From Tricholoma matsutake (lineage: Eukaryota > Basidiomycota > Agaricomycetes > Agaricales > Tricholomataceae), in assembly GCA_026075535.2 (NCBI GenBank), contig AP026547.1:5704001-5768000 (forward strand): a stretch of 64,000 bases of DNA, read 5' to 3'. A program made the translations under genes and the position numbers. The first letter of the stretch is position 1, and each line of letters begins with the position of its first letter. Below the pieces are notes generated by a model. That model searched no databases. It saw only the letters and a program-made list of their open reading frames with translations, and was not told the origin of the DNA. Shown one piece after another: positions 1 to 10,326 of this stretch.

Positions 1-800
1 TTTGCCTGGTCTTCCCCAGGATTGCCATGGCCTGTTTCCATTGGCCCTCGTATTTCGAAGCTGCCTTTATCCAGCCTTCGAGCGTGTTGGGCACTGTCTC
101 CATTGTGTGTACCCTCTTCAGTAATTCGGGATGCAGTCCGTCCGTGAAGTACTCGATCATGGCTGCATCTTCTGTGATTCCCGTCCTGTCTTTCAGGATG
201 CAGAAGTTCGCCACATATTCTTCGAGGTTCCCTGAACCTTGTTTGAGATTCTTAATCTCTGTTTTTGCCATTCCAGCATCATCAATCAGTGAGAAGGCCT
301 CTAGGACCTTCTGTCAGAAGTCTGCATATTCACCGAGTCCCTCGGACTGGTGTTGGTTGACGAATGCCTGCGCCCAGGCAGCTGCTGTCCCTCCATTCAT
401 GAAGGACAGCGTGAAGATGATCTTCTTGTTGTTCGTGTCATAGACCTGATCATTGATTTGCAAGTACAGGTCTATCTCCTGCAGGAACTTGGTGGTCTTG
501 GTCTGCTCTCCTGAGAAGTCTGTGGGTGATCGGATTCAAATGTCCTTCACAGACATTGTTGGTGCGGTTGCAGGTTCGGACATCTCGTTATAGAGGTCGT
601 CGGTTTCTTCTGTTAAGAAGCAGGTGGATGTTTCGGGTGGGGGTGTGTGCGGTTGTTCAAAGTCTTCATCAGTGAGGAAATCTCCTCATTGTCTGTCAGT
701 TGATCCATAGAACCAACGCTGTGCTGGGGTCGAGTAACGGACTAGTCTTCCGTTGTATCGGTACCAAGATGAACCTGGCTGTGGTTCTGCTTCTCTTGGT
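1..800 (-). pseudogene. Ty3/gypsy gag fragment (element A)
   Basis: Reading the minus strand gives a capsid-like gag with the segments SFMNGGTAAAWAQAF, GNLEEYVANF and AAMIEYFTDGLHPELLKR, the pattern of the retrotransposon gag domain (PF03732 type) in basidiomycete gypsy elements. In-frame TGA/TAA stops interrupt it near 538 and 315 and again in the N-terminal part, so it is dead. The 3' part, with pol, lies beyond the left edge of the window. It sits just inside the LTR at 900-1667, which would be its 5' LTR because the element runs leftward. Family assignment is confident; the exact start is not. Confidence 0.75.
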
Positions 801-899
801 GGTCAGTCTGGGGTTTGTCTAGACCCGGGTCGCTGTGGTGTGTATCGAGATGTATTGCCTACACCTAGGTAGGTGGGCTAGCAGATAGTTTAGATCTTA

Positions 900-1667
900 T
901 GTTAAGGGCGAAGCCTCAACCACTCGATCTAGTCGATGTCATTCGACGAGGTGCTTCCTCGATGAGTTGTTCAGCACTAGTCTTACTTGGAGCATCTGAC
1001 GTAAGATAGGTAGTGCACTCTAGCAGGGCTTCTGCATAGAGTCATTCAGGTTCACACACTAAGGGGCTTCCTTAGTGGTTTCGAGTAAGTTCGTGAGTTG
1101 CAAGTTAAGGCTGTTAATTGCCTAGATCTAAACTAAGGACATCCCTACTATGAGTTGCAGTACTTATACTATGAGGGAGGTCCTTATTGTCCAATCAGAA
1201 AGATAGATGTGTATCAGGTAAGAATAGAAACAATAGGCCTCATGCCTTGCATGAGGTGTCTGATGTCATGGAGTGCTGCAGTGCAGCATGTCAGGAAACA
1301 ATAAGAAATAAGCCTCATGCCTAGCATGAGGCGTCCGATGTCACGGATCCAATGTCAAGGATCCAATGTCAAGGACATGCTGCAGCGCAGCATGTCGATC
1401 ATGAGAGTCCGACGTCATGGACCTCATGTCAAGAGGCTGTTGTATCACAGCATGTGTGGGAGTGGGTTCAGGTGCATGGAGTCACCATGCATCAAGGGTG
1501 CCTTCCACAGGAAGGGGATCGAATGCATGCAGTCGGCATGCATCGTGCATGTGTCTGGTGTCAAGGACATGCCCTAGGCATGAATCATGGAGTGCCTCCT
1601 GTCTGGAGGGGATCGTCGGGTTGGTCGGGTTGGTCAGGTTCCATGAGTTACAAGGAAAATTGTAACA
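900..1667 (-). repeat. 5' LTR of gypsy element A
   Basis: This 768-bp segment begins TGTTAAGGGC and ends AATTGTAACA on the + strand, giving the TGTTA/TAACA inverted ends expected of an LTR. It matches the solo LTR at 3082-3649 along most of its length, except for about 200 extra bases (about 1210-1430) rich in short repeats such as GCCTCATG and GCAGCATG. The gag fragment to its left on the minus strand makes it the 5' LTR of that element. Several small reading frames inside it are LTR noise. Confidence 0.8.
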
Positions 1668-2605
1668 TGCAGAGCTCATATGTGCAGCAGACTTGGTCAT
1701 TTGGGATGAGGCCCCCATGCAGCATCATCACATCCATGAGGCTGCTGATCACACCTTCCATGATGTCCATGGATCAGACAAGCCATTTGGTGGCCTCACC
1801 ATCATCTTTGGAGGGGACTTTCAGCAGATTCTGCCTGTTATCATCAGAGGATCACGTCCTCAGACTGTCAGTGCCTCCATGTAGCACTCTGCTCTTTGGG
1901 AGAATATCCAGGTGCTCCATCTCAAGCAGAATATGTGTTTGAGTGGAGATGTTGCAGAGGAGTGCAACTTTGCAAGGTGGCAGCTGGAGGTTAGTCATGG
2001 AATGCACACAGACAATGAGGCCAACATCCATCTTCCTGACCATTTCAAGTGAGAGAACTTGGTCCCCTCCCTCATGGATGCTATCTATCCTGACATCCAT
2101 CATCCACAACAGCACTCAGACCAGTACTTCTCAGATTGGACAATCCTCTCAAGCCACAACAATGATGTGGATGACCTCAATGCTTATATCCTTCACAAGT
2201 TCCCTGGACAGCAGAGGGTGTTTCACAGTGCTGACTCAATTCCAAACAACACACAAGACCAGGGAGAGCCCATGTACCCTGTAGAGTACCTGAACTTGAT
2301 CAACTGATCAGGACTGCCATTGGCTCAGACATCTCAAGATTGGTTGTCCAGTGATGGTGCTTTGGAACCTGGATCCTGGGCATGGTGTCTGCAACAGGAG
2401 CAGAGGAATTCTCACAAGGATGAGAAACAGGGTGTTGGAGGTATGTCTTCTTACTGGGGATCATGCTGGAGAGACTGTGTTCATTCCAAGGATCACACTG
2501 CAACCAACTGAGGATCAAGTGCCTTTTGAGTTCACTAGGAGGCAGTTTCCAGTACAGCTCTCCTTTGCAATGACAATCAACAAGTCACAGGGCCAGTCTG
2601 TCAGA
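1668..2605 (+). pseudogene. Helitron Pif1-type helicase relic, 5' segment
   Basis: Conceptual translation shows the SF1B/Pif1 helicase motifs used by eukaryotic Helitrons: LVIWDEAPM (Walker B region), FGGDFQQILPV (motif III), then VLEVCLLTGDHAGETVFIPR and FAMTINKSQGQS (motif V). At least three in-frame stops (near 1881, 2050 and 2305) and frame changes show that it is not functional. The N-terminal part (Walker A, Rep/HUH domain) lies left of the gypsy element and outside the window. The chain resumes at 4449 after an insertion. Confidence 0.85.
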
Positions 2606-3081
2606 AAGTCTGTACCTTGGAAAGTCTGTCTGACTGTCCGGCTGTCTGGCTGTCCAGCTGTCCAACTGCTTTTGCACAGCCACCCCTCCCTCTTTCAAGG
2701 AAATGCAAATTCACCAGGCTTTGACGCATCATGTGTGCTGCACCCAACATGTGATGGGAACATTTCTGTTGATTACATGCCAACAACTCTGCCACCATGC
2801 TGGAAAATGACAGCTGAGACGGTAAACGAGCCTTTGCACCCAAAATGGGCACAAATGAGATGTTGTTTGTGCCCTAGGTCTGTTTTATGTTTCTTGTTTC
2901 TTTCAACCAACTAACTGTTTTCATTAGTTTTAGGTCATAAACATGTTGCAACGATGGTCCCACCCCATGCCCAACCATGGATAACCACCTTAAGGCAACA
3001 AAACAAAGCACCAGGGCTCCACATCGACAAGAAACAACCCAGCACCTACCCCAGCACCCACAACAATGATGGATGACCCAT

Positions 3082-3649
3082 TGTTAAGGGCAAAGCCTCA
3101 ACCACTCGATCTAGTCGATGTCGTTCGATGAGTCGTTCGGCACTAGTCTTACTTGGAGCATCCAACATAAGATAGGTAGTGCACTCTAGCAGGGCTTCTG
3201 TGTAGAGTCGTCCAGGTTCACGCACTAAGGGGCTTCCTTAGTGGTTTCGAGTAAGTTCGTGAGTTGCAAGTTAAGGCTGTAGAATGCCTAGATCTAAACT
3301 AAGGACATCCCTACTACAAGTTGCAGTACTTATACTAGTAGGAAGGTCCTTATCGTCCAATCGGAAAGGTAGATGCGTATCAGGTATGAATACAAACAAT
3401 AAGCCTCATGTCAAGGGGCTGTCGTATCACAGCATGTGTGGGAATGGGTTTGGGTGCATGGAGTCACCATGCGTCAAGGGTGCCTTCCATGGGAAGGGGA
3501 TCGAATGCATGCAGTTGGCATGCATCGTGCATGTGTCTGGTGTCAAGGACATGCCCTAGGCATGAATCAGGTAGTGCCTCCTGTCTGGAGGGGACCGTTG
3601 GGTCGGTCGGGTCAGTCAGGTTCCATGAGTTACAAGGGAAATTGTAACA
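3082..3649 (-). repeat. Solo LTR of the element A family
   Basis: The 568-bp sequence starts TGTTAAGGGC and ends ATTGTAACA and is similar along its length to the LTR at 900-1667. It is flanked on both sides by the direct repeat CCCAT (3077-3081 and 3650-3654), a perfect 5-bp target-site duplication. No internal retroelement sequence remains, so it formed by LTR-LTR recombination after insertion into the DNA element at 2606-4448. Confidence 0.9.
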
Positions 3650-3667
3650 CCCATCACCCACCCCCAG

Positions 3668-3691
3668 CCCTGTGAGCCACTGCTCGCAGGG
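3668..3691 (+). repeat. Palindromic hairpin, family copy
   Basis: Arms CCCTGTGAG and CTCGCAGGG flank the loop CCACTG and are followed by GTGG. The same hairpin, in either orientation and with small changes, recurs near 44003, 44303, 63456 and 63528, always in low-complexity CAC/AAC-rich surroundings of DNA-transposon-like insertions. Confidence 0.7.
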
Positions 3692-4448
3692 TGGATGGTG
3701 GGTGCTAGCAACCAACGATGTCAACAACAAGCACCAGCACCCATGGAGGATCACCTCAATCAAGAGCATGACAATGACCACGACTACAGCAACGAGAATG
3801 AGGTGACAACTGAGCACAACCCAGGACCCTCATCACTGGCACAACCACCCTATGATGATGATGGACACCAGTATGTGCACCCAACACCCCATGACAAAGA
3901 CAAAGAACCCACATTTGATGGCATGGATGAGAATGGCAGTGGGAGGGGCACAATGGGGAGTGGGACCATGGAGACCACAATGAGGACTACCGAAGAGAGA
4001 CAGGACAATAACAATGGTGAAAACAGGGAGGGGCATGACATTCACCATACATGAGGGATCTACAGCCAATGATGCACCTGGGGACAAAGCAGCACCCTGC
4101 ACCCCTGCAAGCCACTGCACTTGTGGCTACAAGCACATGGGAGGTCGCAAGGATGGCAGGGATGGATAGATGACAATGCTTGTGCATCTGGCGCAAGGGG
4201 TTTTATTTTCATTTAATTTAGTTCATGGCCATAGCATACCTACCAAACACATAGTGCTGCCCCCGGAACTGATGCTTATTCTGGACTGCACCTAATGATT
4301 GTTCCCTGTTATTTCCAGACACTAGTGCATCGTACAGCCTAAATGGGATACAGTTAAATATGTGGAAGATTGTGTTGTATGTAGATAGCTGGACAGCTGG
4401 ACAGTCAGACAGTTGGACACCCAGCCATATCCAGGACACAGATGTCCT

Positions 4449-4582
4449 CCAGTCTATCAGACATGTTGGTCTTGACCTGCAGACTCCAGTTTTTACACAT
4501 GGGCAGTTCTATGTGGCAATCTCTCGGGTGATATCGGTTCACAACATCAAAGTCATCTGGGCAAGTACGAGTGAGAAGGCAA
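4449..4582 (+). pseudogene. Helitron Pif1-type helicase relic, 3' segment
   Basis: The translation continues the helicase with [18 protein letters not shown] and [18 protein letters not shown], the C-terminal motif VI region of Helitron helicases. It joins 1668-2605 once the insertion at 2606-4448 is removed. Downstream the relic is cut off by the fold-back element beginning near 4585. I could not find a Helitron 3' CTRR hairpin end. Confidence 0.8.
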
Positions 4583-4798
4583 TAGTAGCAGTCAAACATG
4601 ATGATTCAAAAGGCGATCCAAAAGGCGATTCACATGCAGATTCAAGACAGTGAATCGTCGATGAATCGCTTGTGTACTCTGACTGTTAAACTTTTTTTGT
4701 ACGATTCATGGGTGATTCAACAATCGATTCATTCACCACTTAGTACCTACTACACTCAGCTTGATTTGAAAATATGAACCTCTCTCCCCTAAACTGCC

Positions 4799-5215
4799 AT
4801 GCCAAAGCCTCAACGTGATGCTCGTGCCAAAAAACTTCTTCAGAACTACGTGATGTTGCGACGCCAGTATGAACAACGCATGCGCTGTTGTATCTTCAAG
4901 CTCAGGCATCAATTTCAGCTGACCAAATTGTTGACATCGAAAGCACCCAAATCACTGAGCTCCTTGTCTTCCCTGTCCTCCAACACATACTCCAGCGAAG
5001 CGACATCTAGTGATGGTTCATGGGCTGACATTTTGGGTCCAGACTGGCATGGAAGAGGGATGATAGGATCAGTAACCTCCTTTGCGTCTCCTTCAGACAT
5101 CAGTGATATCCCAGAACTTCATTTGGTTGGAAATGGGTCAGATTCTGACTCTTCCAGCTCATCGGGGTATGGTGGTGATGCTGAATCAGATTTTGACAGC
5201 GACATTGAAGATTGA
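4799..5215 (+). CDS. ORF of the fold-back element, unknown
   Basis: A 138-residue frame starting MPKPQRDARAKKLL, with an Arg/Lys-rich, possibly helical N-terminus (residues 1-45) and a Ser/Asp-rich acidic C-terminus (NGSDSDSSSSSGYGG). The inverted arm holds the same frame (6332 leftward), disrupted by the 10-bp deletion. It may be the N-terminal remnant of a transposase or accessory protein whose body was deleted. I do not recognise a domain. It overlaps the opposite-strand frame at 5119-5472. Confidence 0.35.
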   Translation: MPKPQRDARAKKLLQNYVMLRRQYEQRMRCCIFKLRHQFQLTKLLTSKAPKSLSSLSSLSSNTYSSEATSSDGSWADILGPDWHGRGMIGSVTSFASPSDISDIPELHLVGNGSDSDSSSSSGYGGDAESDFDSDIED

Positions 5216-5472
5216 ACATACTCGACTTTGTCCGAGTCCCCATCAGGCTTATCTTCCTCTCTGTCACTGCTGTCCTCAGCCAGCTCGGCAACCTTTTTCC
5301 CTTGGCCCTTGGTTTTTGGTGTCTTTTTGGTTTTGGTGGTCTCAGAGTCAAAAGCAGCCTCCTTCGCATCTTTGGCTTTGACAGAGGGCTTTCGGGCATG
5401 GCTGGGAAGCTTCTTTTCTGTAGCTTTTGGGCATTTTCCAGACATCAGGGTTGAGGGCAGGAAGTTGATCAA
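5119..5472 (-). CDS. Antisense Lys/Glu-rich ORF of the fold-back element
   Basis: A 117-residue frame with a basic KKTPKTKGQGKK segment followed by acidic SSDREEDKPDGDSD, resembling the linker N-terminus of basidiomycete transposon-encoded DNA-binding proteins. Its last third lies antisense to the frame at 4799-5215. The second arm carries the equivalent with a stop codon. It could be a second gene of a two-ORF (Harbinger-like) parent, but no DNA-binding domain remains, so function is not assigned. Confidence 0.3.
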   Translation of the reverse strand: MINFLPSTLMSGKCPKATEKKLPSHARKPSVKAKDAKEAAFDSETTKTKKTPKTKGQGKKVAELAEDSSDREEDKPDGDSDKVEYVQSSMSLSKSDSASPPYPDELEESESDPFPTK

Positions 5473-6546
5473 ATAGTATAAAAGTCTAGTTGTCTTATCA
5501 ATTTGAACTATTTGAAATAGTTAGGTTGTAACTGTTGAATCATGATTTGTGAATCACAATTCAAGTGGTTGAACTGCCTCTGGAGGCAATTCAACGATTC
5601 AATTTTTTCGACGATTCAACTGATGTTTTGAGTTGTTGAATCGCCCACTGAATCGCCCACATGAATCGGTGTTGAATCGTCATGTTTGACCACTACTATT
5701 AGGAAAATGCCCAAAAGCTACAGAAAAGAAGCTTCCCAGCCATGCCCAAAAGCCCTCTGTCAAAGCCAAAGATGTGAAGGAGGCTGCTTCTGACTCTGAG
5801 ACCACCAAAACCAAAAAGACACCAAAAACCAAGGGCTGAGGGAAAAAGGTTGCCGAGCTGGCTGAGGACAGCAGTGACAGAGAGGAAGATGAGCCTGATG
5901 GGGACTCAGACAAAGTCGAGTATGTTCAATCTTCAATGTCGCTGTCAAAATCTGATTCAGCATCACCACCATACCCCGATGAGCTGGAAGAGTCAGAATC
6001 TGACCCATTTCCAACCAAATGAAGTTCTGGGATATCACTGATGTCTGAAGGAGACACAAAGGAGGTTACTGATCCTATCATCCCTCTTCCATGCCAGTCT
6101 GGACCCAAAATGTCAGCCCATGAACCATCACTAGATGTCGCTTCGCTGGAGTATGTGTTGGAGGACAGGGGCTCAGTGATTTGGGTGCTTTCGATGTCAA
6201 CAATTTGGTCAGCTGAAATTGACGCCTGAGCTTGAAGATACAACAGCGCATGCGTTGTTCATACTGGCATCGCAACGTCACGTAGTTCCGAAGAAGTTTT
6301 TTGGCACGAGCATCACGTTGAGGCTTTGGCATGGCAGTTTAGGGGAGAGAGGTTCATATTTTCAAATCAAGCTGAGCGTAGTAGGTACTAAGTGGTGAAT
6401 GAATCGATTGTTGAATCGCCCATGAATCGTACAAAAAAAGTTTAACGGTCAGAGTACACAAGCAATTCATCGACGATTCACTGTCTTGAATCTGCGTGTG
6501 AATCGCCTTTCGGATCGCCTTTTGAATCGTCATGTTTGACCGCTAC

Positions 6547-6980
6547 TAATAACAAAAAATATTGTATATAATGAAGTACTACTAGATAATGTGTAGATAG
6601 AGTGTACATAAAGATGGGTACAATAATGTATCATAGTATATAATATAATATATATAAAGATGTGTAGATATAAATATAAATATCACCCGTGTGCCGAAGG
6701 CACATTCAAGAAGCTTGTATAGTCTAAATTGATCAATCAACACAAAGTCAGTGCCTGGAATCTAAATTATGAATCACGGTCGACATTGGAGGGTTCAAGC
6801 AGGCTGAACACTTGAGTATTTATTTAATATTCCTCATGCCCATGTGGATACGATCAGCATGCGATGTAAAATCAGGTGTCTTGTATCCACGCATGCTCGG
6901 CCCGCCTCCCGGCGTACGCTGGACCTCTCCTATGAAGCAACCTGACATATGATCATGGAAAACGCCCTGAAGAAGCTCCG
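6547..6980. other. AT-rich spacer between transposons and gene island
   Basis: Sequence 6550-6690 is strongly AT-rich with TATA/ATAT runs and no gene. From about 6690 it becomes ordinary fungal sequence leading into the promoter of the sugar transporter. I see no RNA gene. Confidence 0.5.
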
Positions 6981-6983
6981 TCT

Positions 6984-6989
6984 TATAAG
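6984..6989 (+). promoter_or_regulatory. TATA-like box of the sugar transporter
   Basis: TATAAG lies 54 bases upstream of the chosen ATG (7043) in an otherwise mixed sequence. Spacing is plausible for a short 5' leader, but it is a single match. Confidence 0.3.
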
Positions 6990-7042
6990 AAGCTTCCGTA
7001 CACCGTGCTCTCAGGAGACATACGTCAACTCTAACCACTATC

Positions 7043-10000
7043 ATGGCCGGAGGCGCTGATCTAGGAGCCAGTCCATATACGGCAGAGCGTCGAAGGGCTC
7101 TTGCTGGTAAATCTGGATGGGTAACTAACAAGCAATCATGGAAAGTTTTAACATCTGCTGATATTCCTTAGGCTGGCCTTGTTCATAACCGCAAGATTTT
7201 CGCCATCGCTGTCTTTGCGTCCCTAGGAGGCCTGTGCGTGCATGTCCGTCTTTAAATCCATTTGAATGTTAATCTAGCCTTCGTCTAGCTTGTATGGTAT
7301 GTACTTTGGTTTTCGAGGTTTGCATAATGTTCAGTCCTTACACATTCACAGGATACAATCAAGTTAAACCATCTGCCTTACCTTGAGCCTTGCTTACTGA
7401 CCATGTCTCTCAGGGTGTCTTTTCAGGTGTTCTTGCGTATGTATGGCAAGTTAACCTCGTCCAGCGCATCTGACAGTCTGACAGCATGTCGACCTTTAAC
7501 CACCGGATGGCGTCTGCCGTGAATAATCCTGGGACAAAAGGATGGCTGGTAGCCATCCTTGAACTGGGGGCATGGTTTGGTGTTCTGATGACAGGTAATG
7601 GTGGCCCAGGATGGACATGCTTTGGGTCTAATCTTCATGATGCCAGGGTATTTCGCGGATAAACTTTCGCGAAAATACACGATTGTGCTCGGTCAGTCTA
7701 TCAGACTCTCTTGGCATCAGGCGCTCTGAACCAGATTACTCCAGCTGTTGTGGTTTTCATCATTGGCGTCATCGTTCAGACTGCTGCTAAGGATCCGTCG
7801 TACATTTATGGAGGTATAACTTGTCAATGGGGGTGCAAGACGTTTTCTGAGTTCACTTGCAGGCAGATTCGTCACCGGTATGGGTGTTGGCTCCTTGAGT
7901 ATGGCCGTTCCTCTGTACAACGCCGAAATCGCTCCCCCCGAAGTGCGCGGAAGCTTGGTCGCCCTTCAACAGCTGGCCATCACGTTTGGAATCATGATTT
8001 CGTTTTGGATTGATTACGGTAGAAGAAATCAACTTCCATTGTTCTTTTCACTTATTCGTGTGTCATCTGTTCATCGTAGGAACAAATTATATCGGCGGAA
8101 CGGGCACTGGTCAACATGAGGCTGCTTGGAGGATCCCTCTTGCTTTACAGCTTGTTCCCGCTCTGATCCTTGGTGTTGGTATCTTATTCATGCCATTTTC
8201 TCCGAGGTATGATATGTTTCCCAGAGTGATATAATCTATTCTTGACCAAGACACCCTATCCAGGTGGCTTGTCAATCAAGAACGTGACGACGAAGCTCTT
8301 CAAGTTCTAAGTAACGCTCGTGGACTTCCCCCTGATGCTGATCTGGTTCAGATCGAATTCCTGTCAGTCAGTATACAGTATAGCACTCCCAGTTATTCAT
8401 ACCTCTTTACACAGTGAAATCCGGGCCCAGTATCTGTTCGAGAAGGAGACTTCTGCAGAGAAATTCCCGCAGTACCAAGATGGCACCTTCTGGTCAAACT
8501 TTAAACTTGGATTCTTCGACTATCTAAGCCTTCTTACTGACCGAAGTTTGTTGATCACTTGCTCGGGATATGAATCTACTCTTAGCTGCCTGTCTAGGTT
8601 TACTTTATCGGGTTGCTGTTGGCACTTTGTGAGTCGACTGCTTTTCCAGTCCGCTCGAATGTTCATCGAGTGCACAGAACAATGTTCTTCCAGCAATGGA
8701 GTATGCGGAGCACGCCTTTCTCTGCTGTTTATAGCTCTAACCTACTTTCCCCAGCTGGAGTCAACGCAATTCTTTACTATGCTCCGACCATTTTCCAATC
8801 GCTGAGCCTGACAGGAAATACCATTTCCCTTTTAGCTACTGGTGTCGTGGGGATTGTGTATGATGTTTTCAATCAGTGCCTCTTCGTTGTTGAGCTAACT
8901 CCTCATAGCATGTTTTTGGCGACGATTCCTGCCGTTATCTGGGTTGATCAACTCGGTCGCAAACCAGTTTTGGTTTCAGGCGCGTTCCTTATGGGCACGT
9001 AGGTGGCAGAGTAATGAAATCACCGCAATGATATGTATGCAAGATAACTCAGATGCCATATCATCGTCGCTATTCTTACAGGCCTCTTTCACAATTCCTG
9101 GTCAAGGTGCGTTTCACCAGCCGATCCTCTTGGATTTATCATTAACTAATTGGTTATTATAGTCATGCCGGTTTGTGTTTCGCTGTACCGGATGATCTAC
9201 CGAACTAATTTGGTGGCTATCATTTCAAGCTGCTGGCTGGGTGGCCTGCGTGTTTGTTTGGATCTTTGCTATTGGTATTTCCTCATTGTAACCTGTCGAT
9301 CGTTTTGATTCTCACGCCGAAGGAAAGGCTTTGGTTACAGTTGGGGTGAGTCTAAAATTTTGTTATACATTTTTTGCGTCTCACACTCTATCAGGACCCT
9401 GTGCATGGATTCTAGTTGCTGAGGTATGATGCCTGCCTCTGTCAATTCAGACGGGCTCATGTCTTATTGGCCATATGCAGATATGGCCTTTGAGTGTTCG
9501 TGGAAAAGGCCTCTCGATTGCTGCTTCCTCGAATTGGGTAAGACTGCTGTTGAAACTTTTGTAATCTGTGTGCTCATGTCATCATGCCCAGATGAACAAT
9601 TTTATCGGTAAGTGCTCAGTTGATGGTAATTGCGCTCGGGTGTGATTCGATGATGATGGTTGTGTTTGTAGTGGGACAGGTAGCGTCCGACGTCAATCTT
9701 TCCCCATGACACCATTAAATTTACGAAATGCCAGGTGACGCCTTCTATGCTTGCCCATTTGGGATTTGGGACATTTGTCTTCTTTGGGGTGCTTTATTCC
9801 CATTTCTTTCCTGTTTTTTTAGTGATATAACATGGCGGAATATAGGTATTTTCTCTGATGGGTGGTCTTTTCATCATATTCTTTGTAAGTGACATCTTTT
9901 TACCCGTTCAATGATATTTATCGTGTTATCAGGTCCCAGAAACTAAAGGTATGTTCAAGTTATATGTTTTTTCTCCATATATACACGTTTGTACAGGACT

Positions 10001-10163
10001 GACGTTGGAAGAGATGGATGACCTCTTTGGTAATTCCCAAGGGTTGGCTAAGGCCGACGAAGAGCGACAGTTGGCGATTCATCGCCGGCTTGGTTTGATC
10101 AATTCATATTCAGATGAAAAAGCCGATCACAAGTCCTTACAGGAGGAGAAATCTGAAGCGTAG
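7043..10163 (+). CDS. MFS sugar (hexose) transporter
   Basis: A 12-TM major-facilitator sugar porter that imports hexoses across the plasma membrane. The start [17 protein letters not shown] fits family N-termini, and splicing gives [51 protein letters not shown] with [19 protein letters not shown], then the mid-loop [56 protein letters not shown] and the C-terminal signature [17 protein letters not shown]. The usual PESPR is PFSPR here. More than twelve short introns occur, and near the 5' end three very small exons (8, 11 and 23 nt) encode [15 protein letters not shown]. The frame ends at TAG 10161-10163. The substrate is inferred from the family only. Confidence 0.9.
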
Positions 10164-10237
10164 TGATAGGTCGTGGTTGAAATGCTTTTATGATAACGTA
10201 GTTATTTCCTTTCTAATCCTCTCTTAGGAATCAGTGA

Positions 10238-10243
10238 AATAAA
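10238..10243 (+). terminator. AATAAA polyadenylation signal
   Basis: AATAAA lies 75 bases after the transporter stop and 84 bases before the next ATG, as expected for the 3' end of the transporter mRNA. Confidence 0.4.
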
Positions 10244-10326
10244 ATTTGTATGATTGTATACCACCGGTGGAGACGTCTGTATTTTAGACTCGGCGTGACA
10301 TTCAAGCGTGACAGTCGCGTCTTTCT

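Larger units (their letters stand above)
2606..4448. mobile_element. TIR-type DNA transposon-like insertion in the helicase
   Basis: The helicase is interrupted between two near-identical 13-bp copies of CCAGTCTRTCAGA (2593-2605 and 4449-4461), a probable target duplication. The ends carry inverted, subterminal CTGTCCAGCTGTCC-like repeats (about 2625-2670 and, inverted, 4380-4425). No transposase is visible. Inside are an intron-like stretch at about 2887-2933, a palindromic hairpin, CAC/AAC-rich low-complexity sequence and a solo LTR. Without the LTR it is about 1.27 kb. The duplication length would suit Mutator-like elements better than hAT, but the class is uncertain. Confidence 0.6.
4585..6546. 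mobile_element. Fold-back element with ~850-bp inverted arms
   Basis: The left arm (4585-5439) and right arm (5702-6546) are inverted copies of one another with scattered, mostly transition differences and a 10-bp deletion in the right arm. Ends read GTAGCAGTCAAACATGA and, inverted, GTAGCGGTCAAACATGA; TA dinucleotides flank both (4583-4584, 6547-6548). The 262-bp spacer (5440-5701) contains another copy of the same terminus (about 5671-5696, GAATCGTCATGTTTGAC), so the structure looks like a complete element at 4585-5696 joined to an inverted, truncated second copy. Short GATTCAA/TTGAATC motifs recur near all ends. A TA-flanked TIR family is likely; the superfamily is not determined. Confidence 0.75.

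Noticed and set aside
1317..1942. Several overlapping 80-200-residue frames
   Set aside because: They lie within the LTR and its repeat block and run into the helicase relic out of frame.
5082..5399. Frames rich in Leu/Trp in both arms of the fold-back element
   Set aside because: Shadows in other frames of the acidic and basic frames; mirrored in both arms only because the DNA is.
6820..7131. Minus-strand 103-residue frame before the transporter
   Set aside because: Overlaps the transporter's first exon and promoter on the opposite strand and has no recognisable domain.
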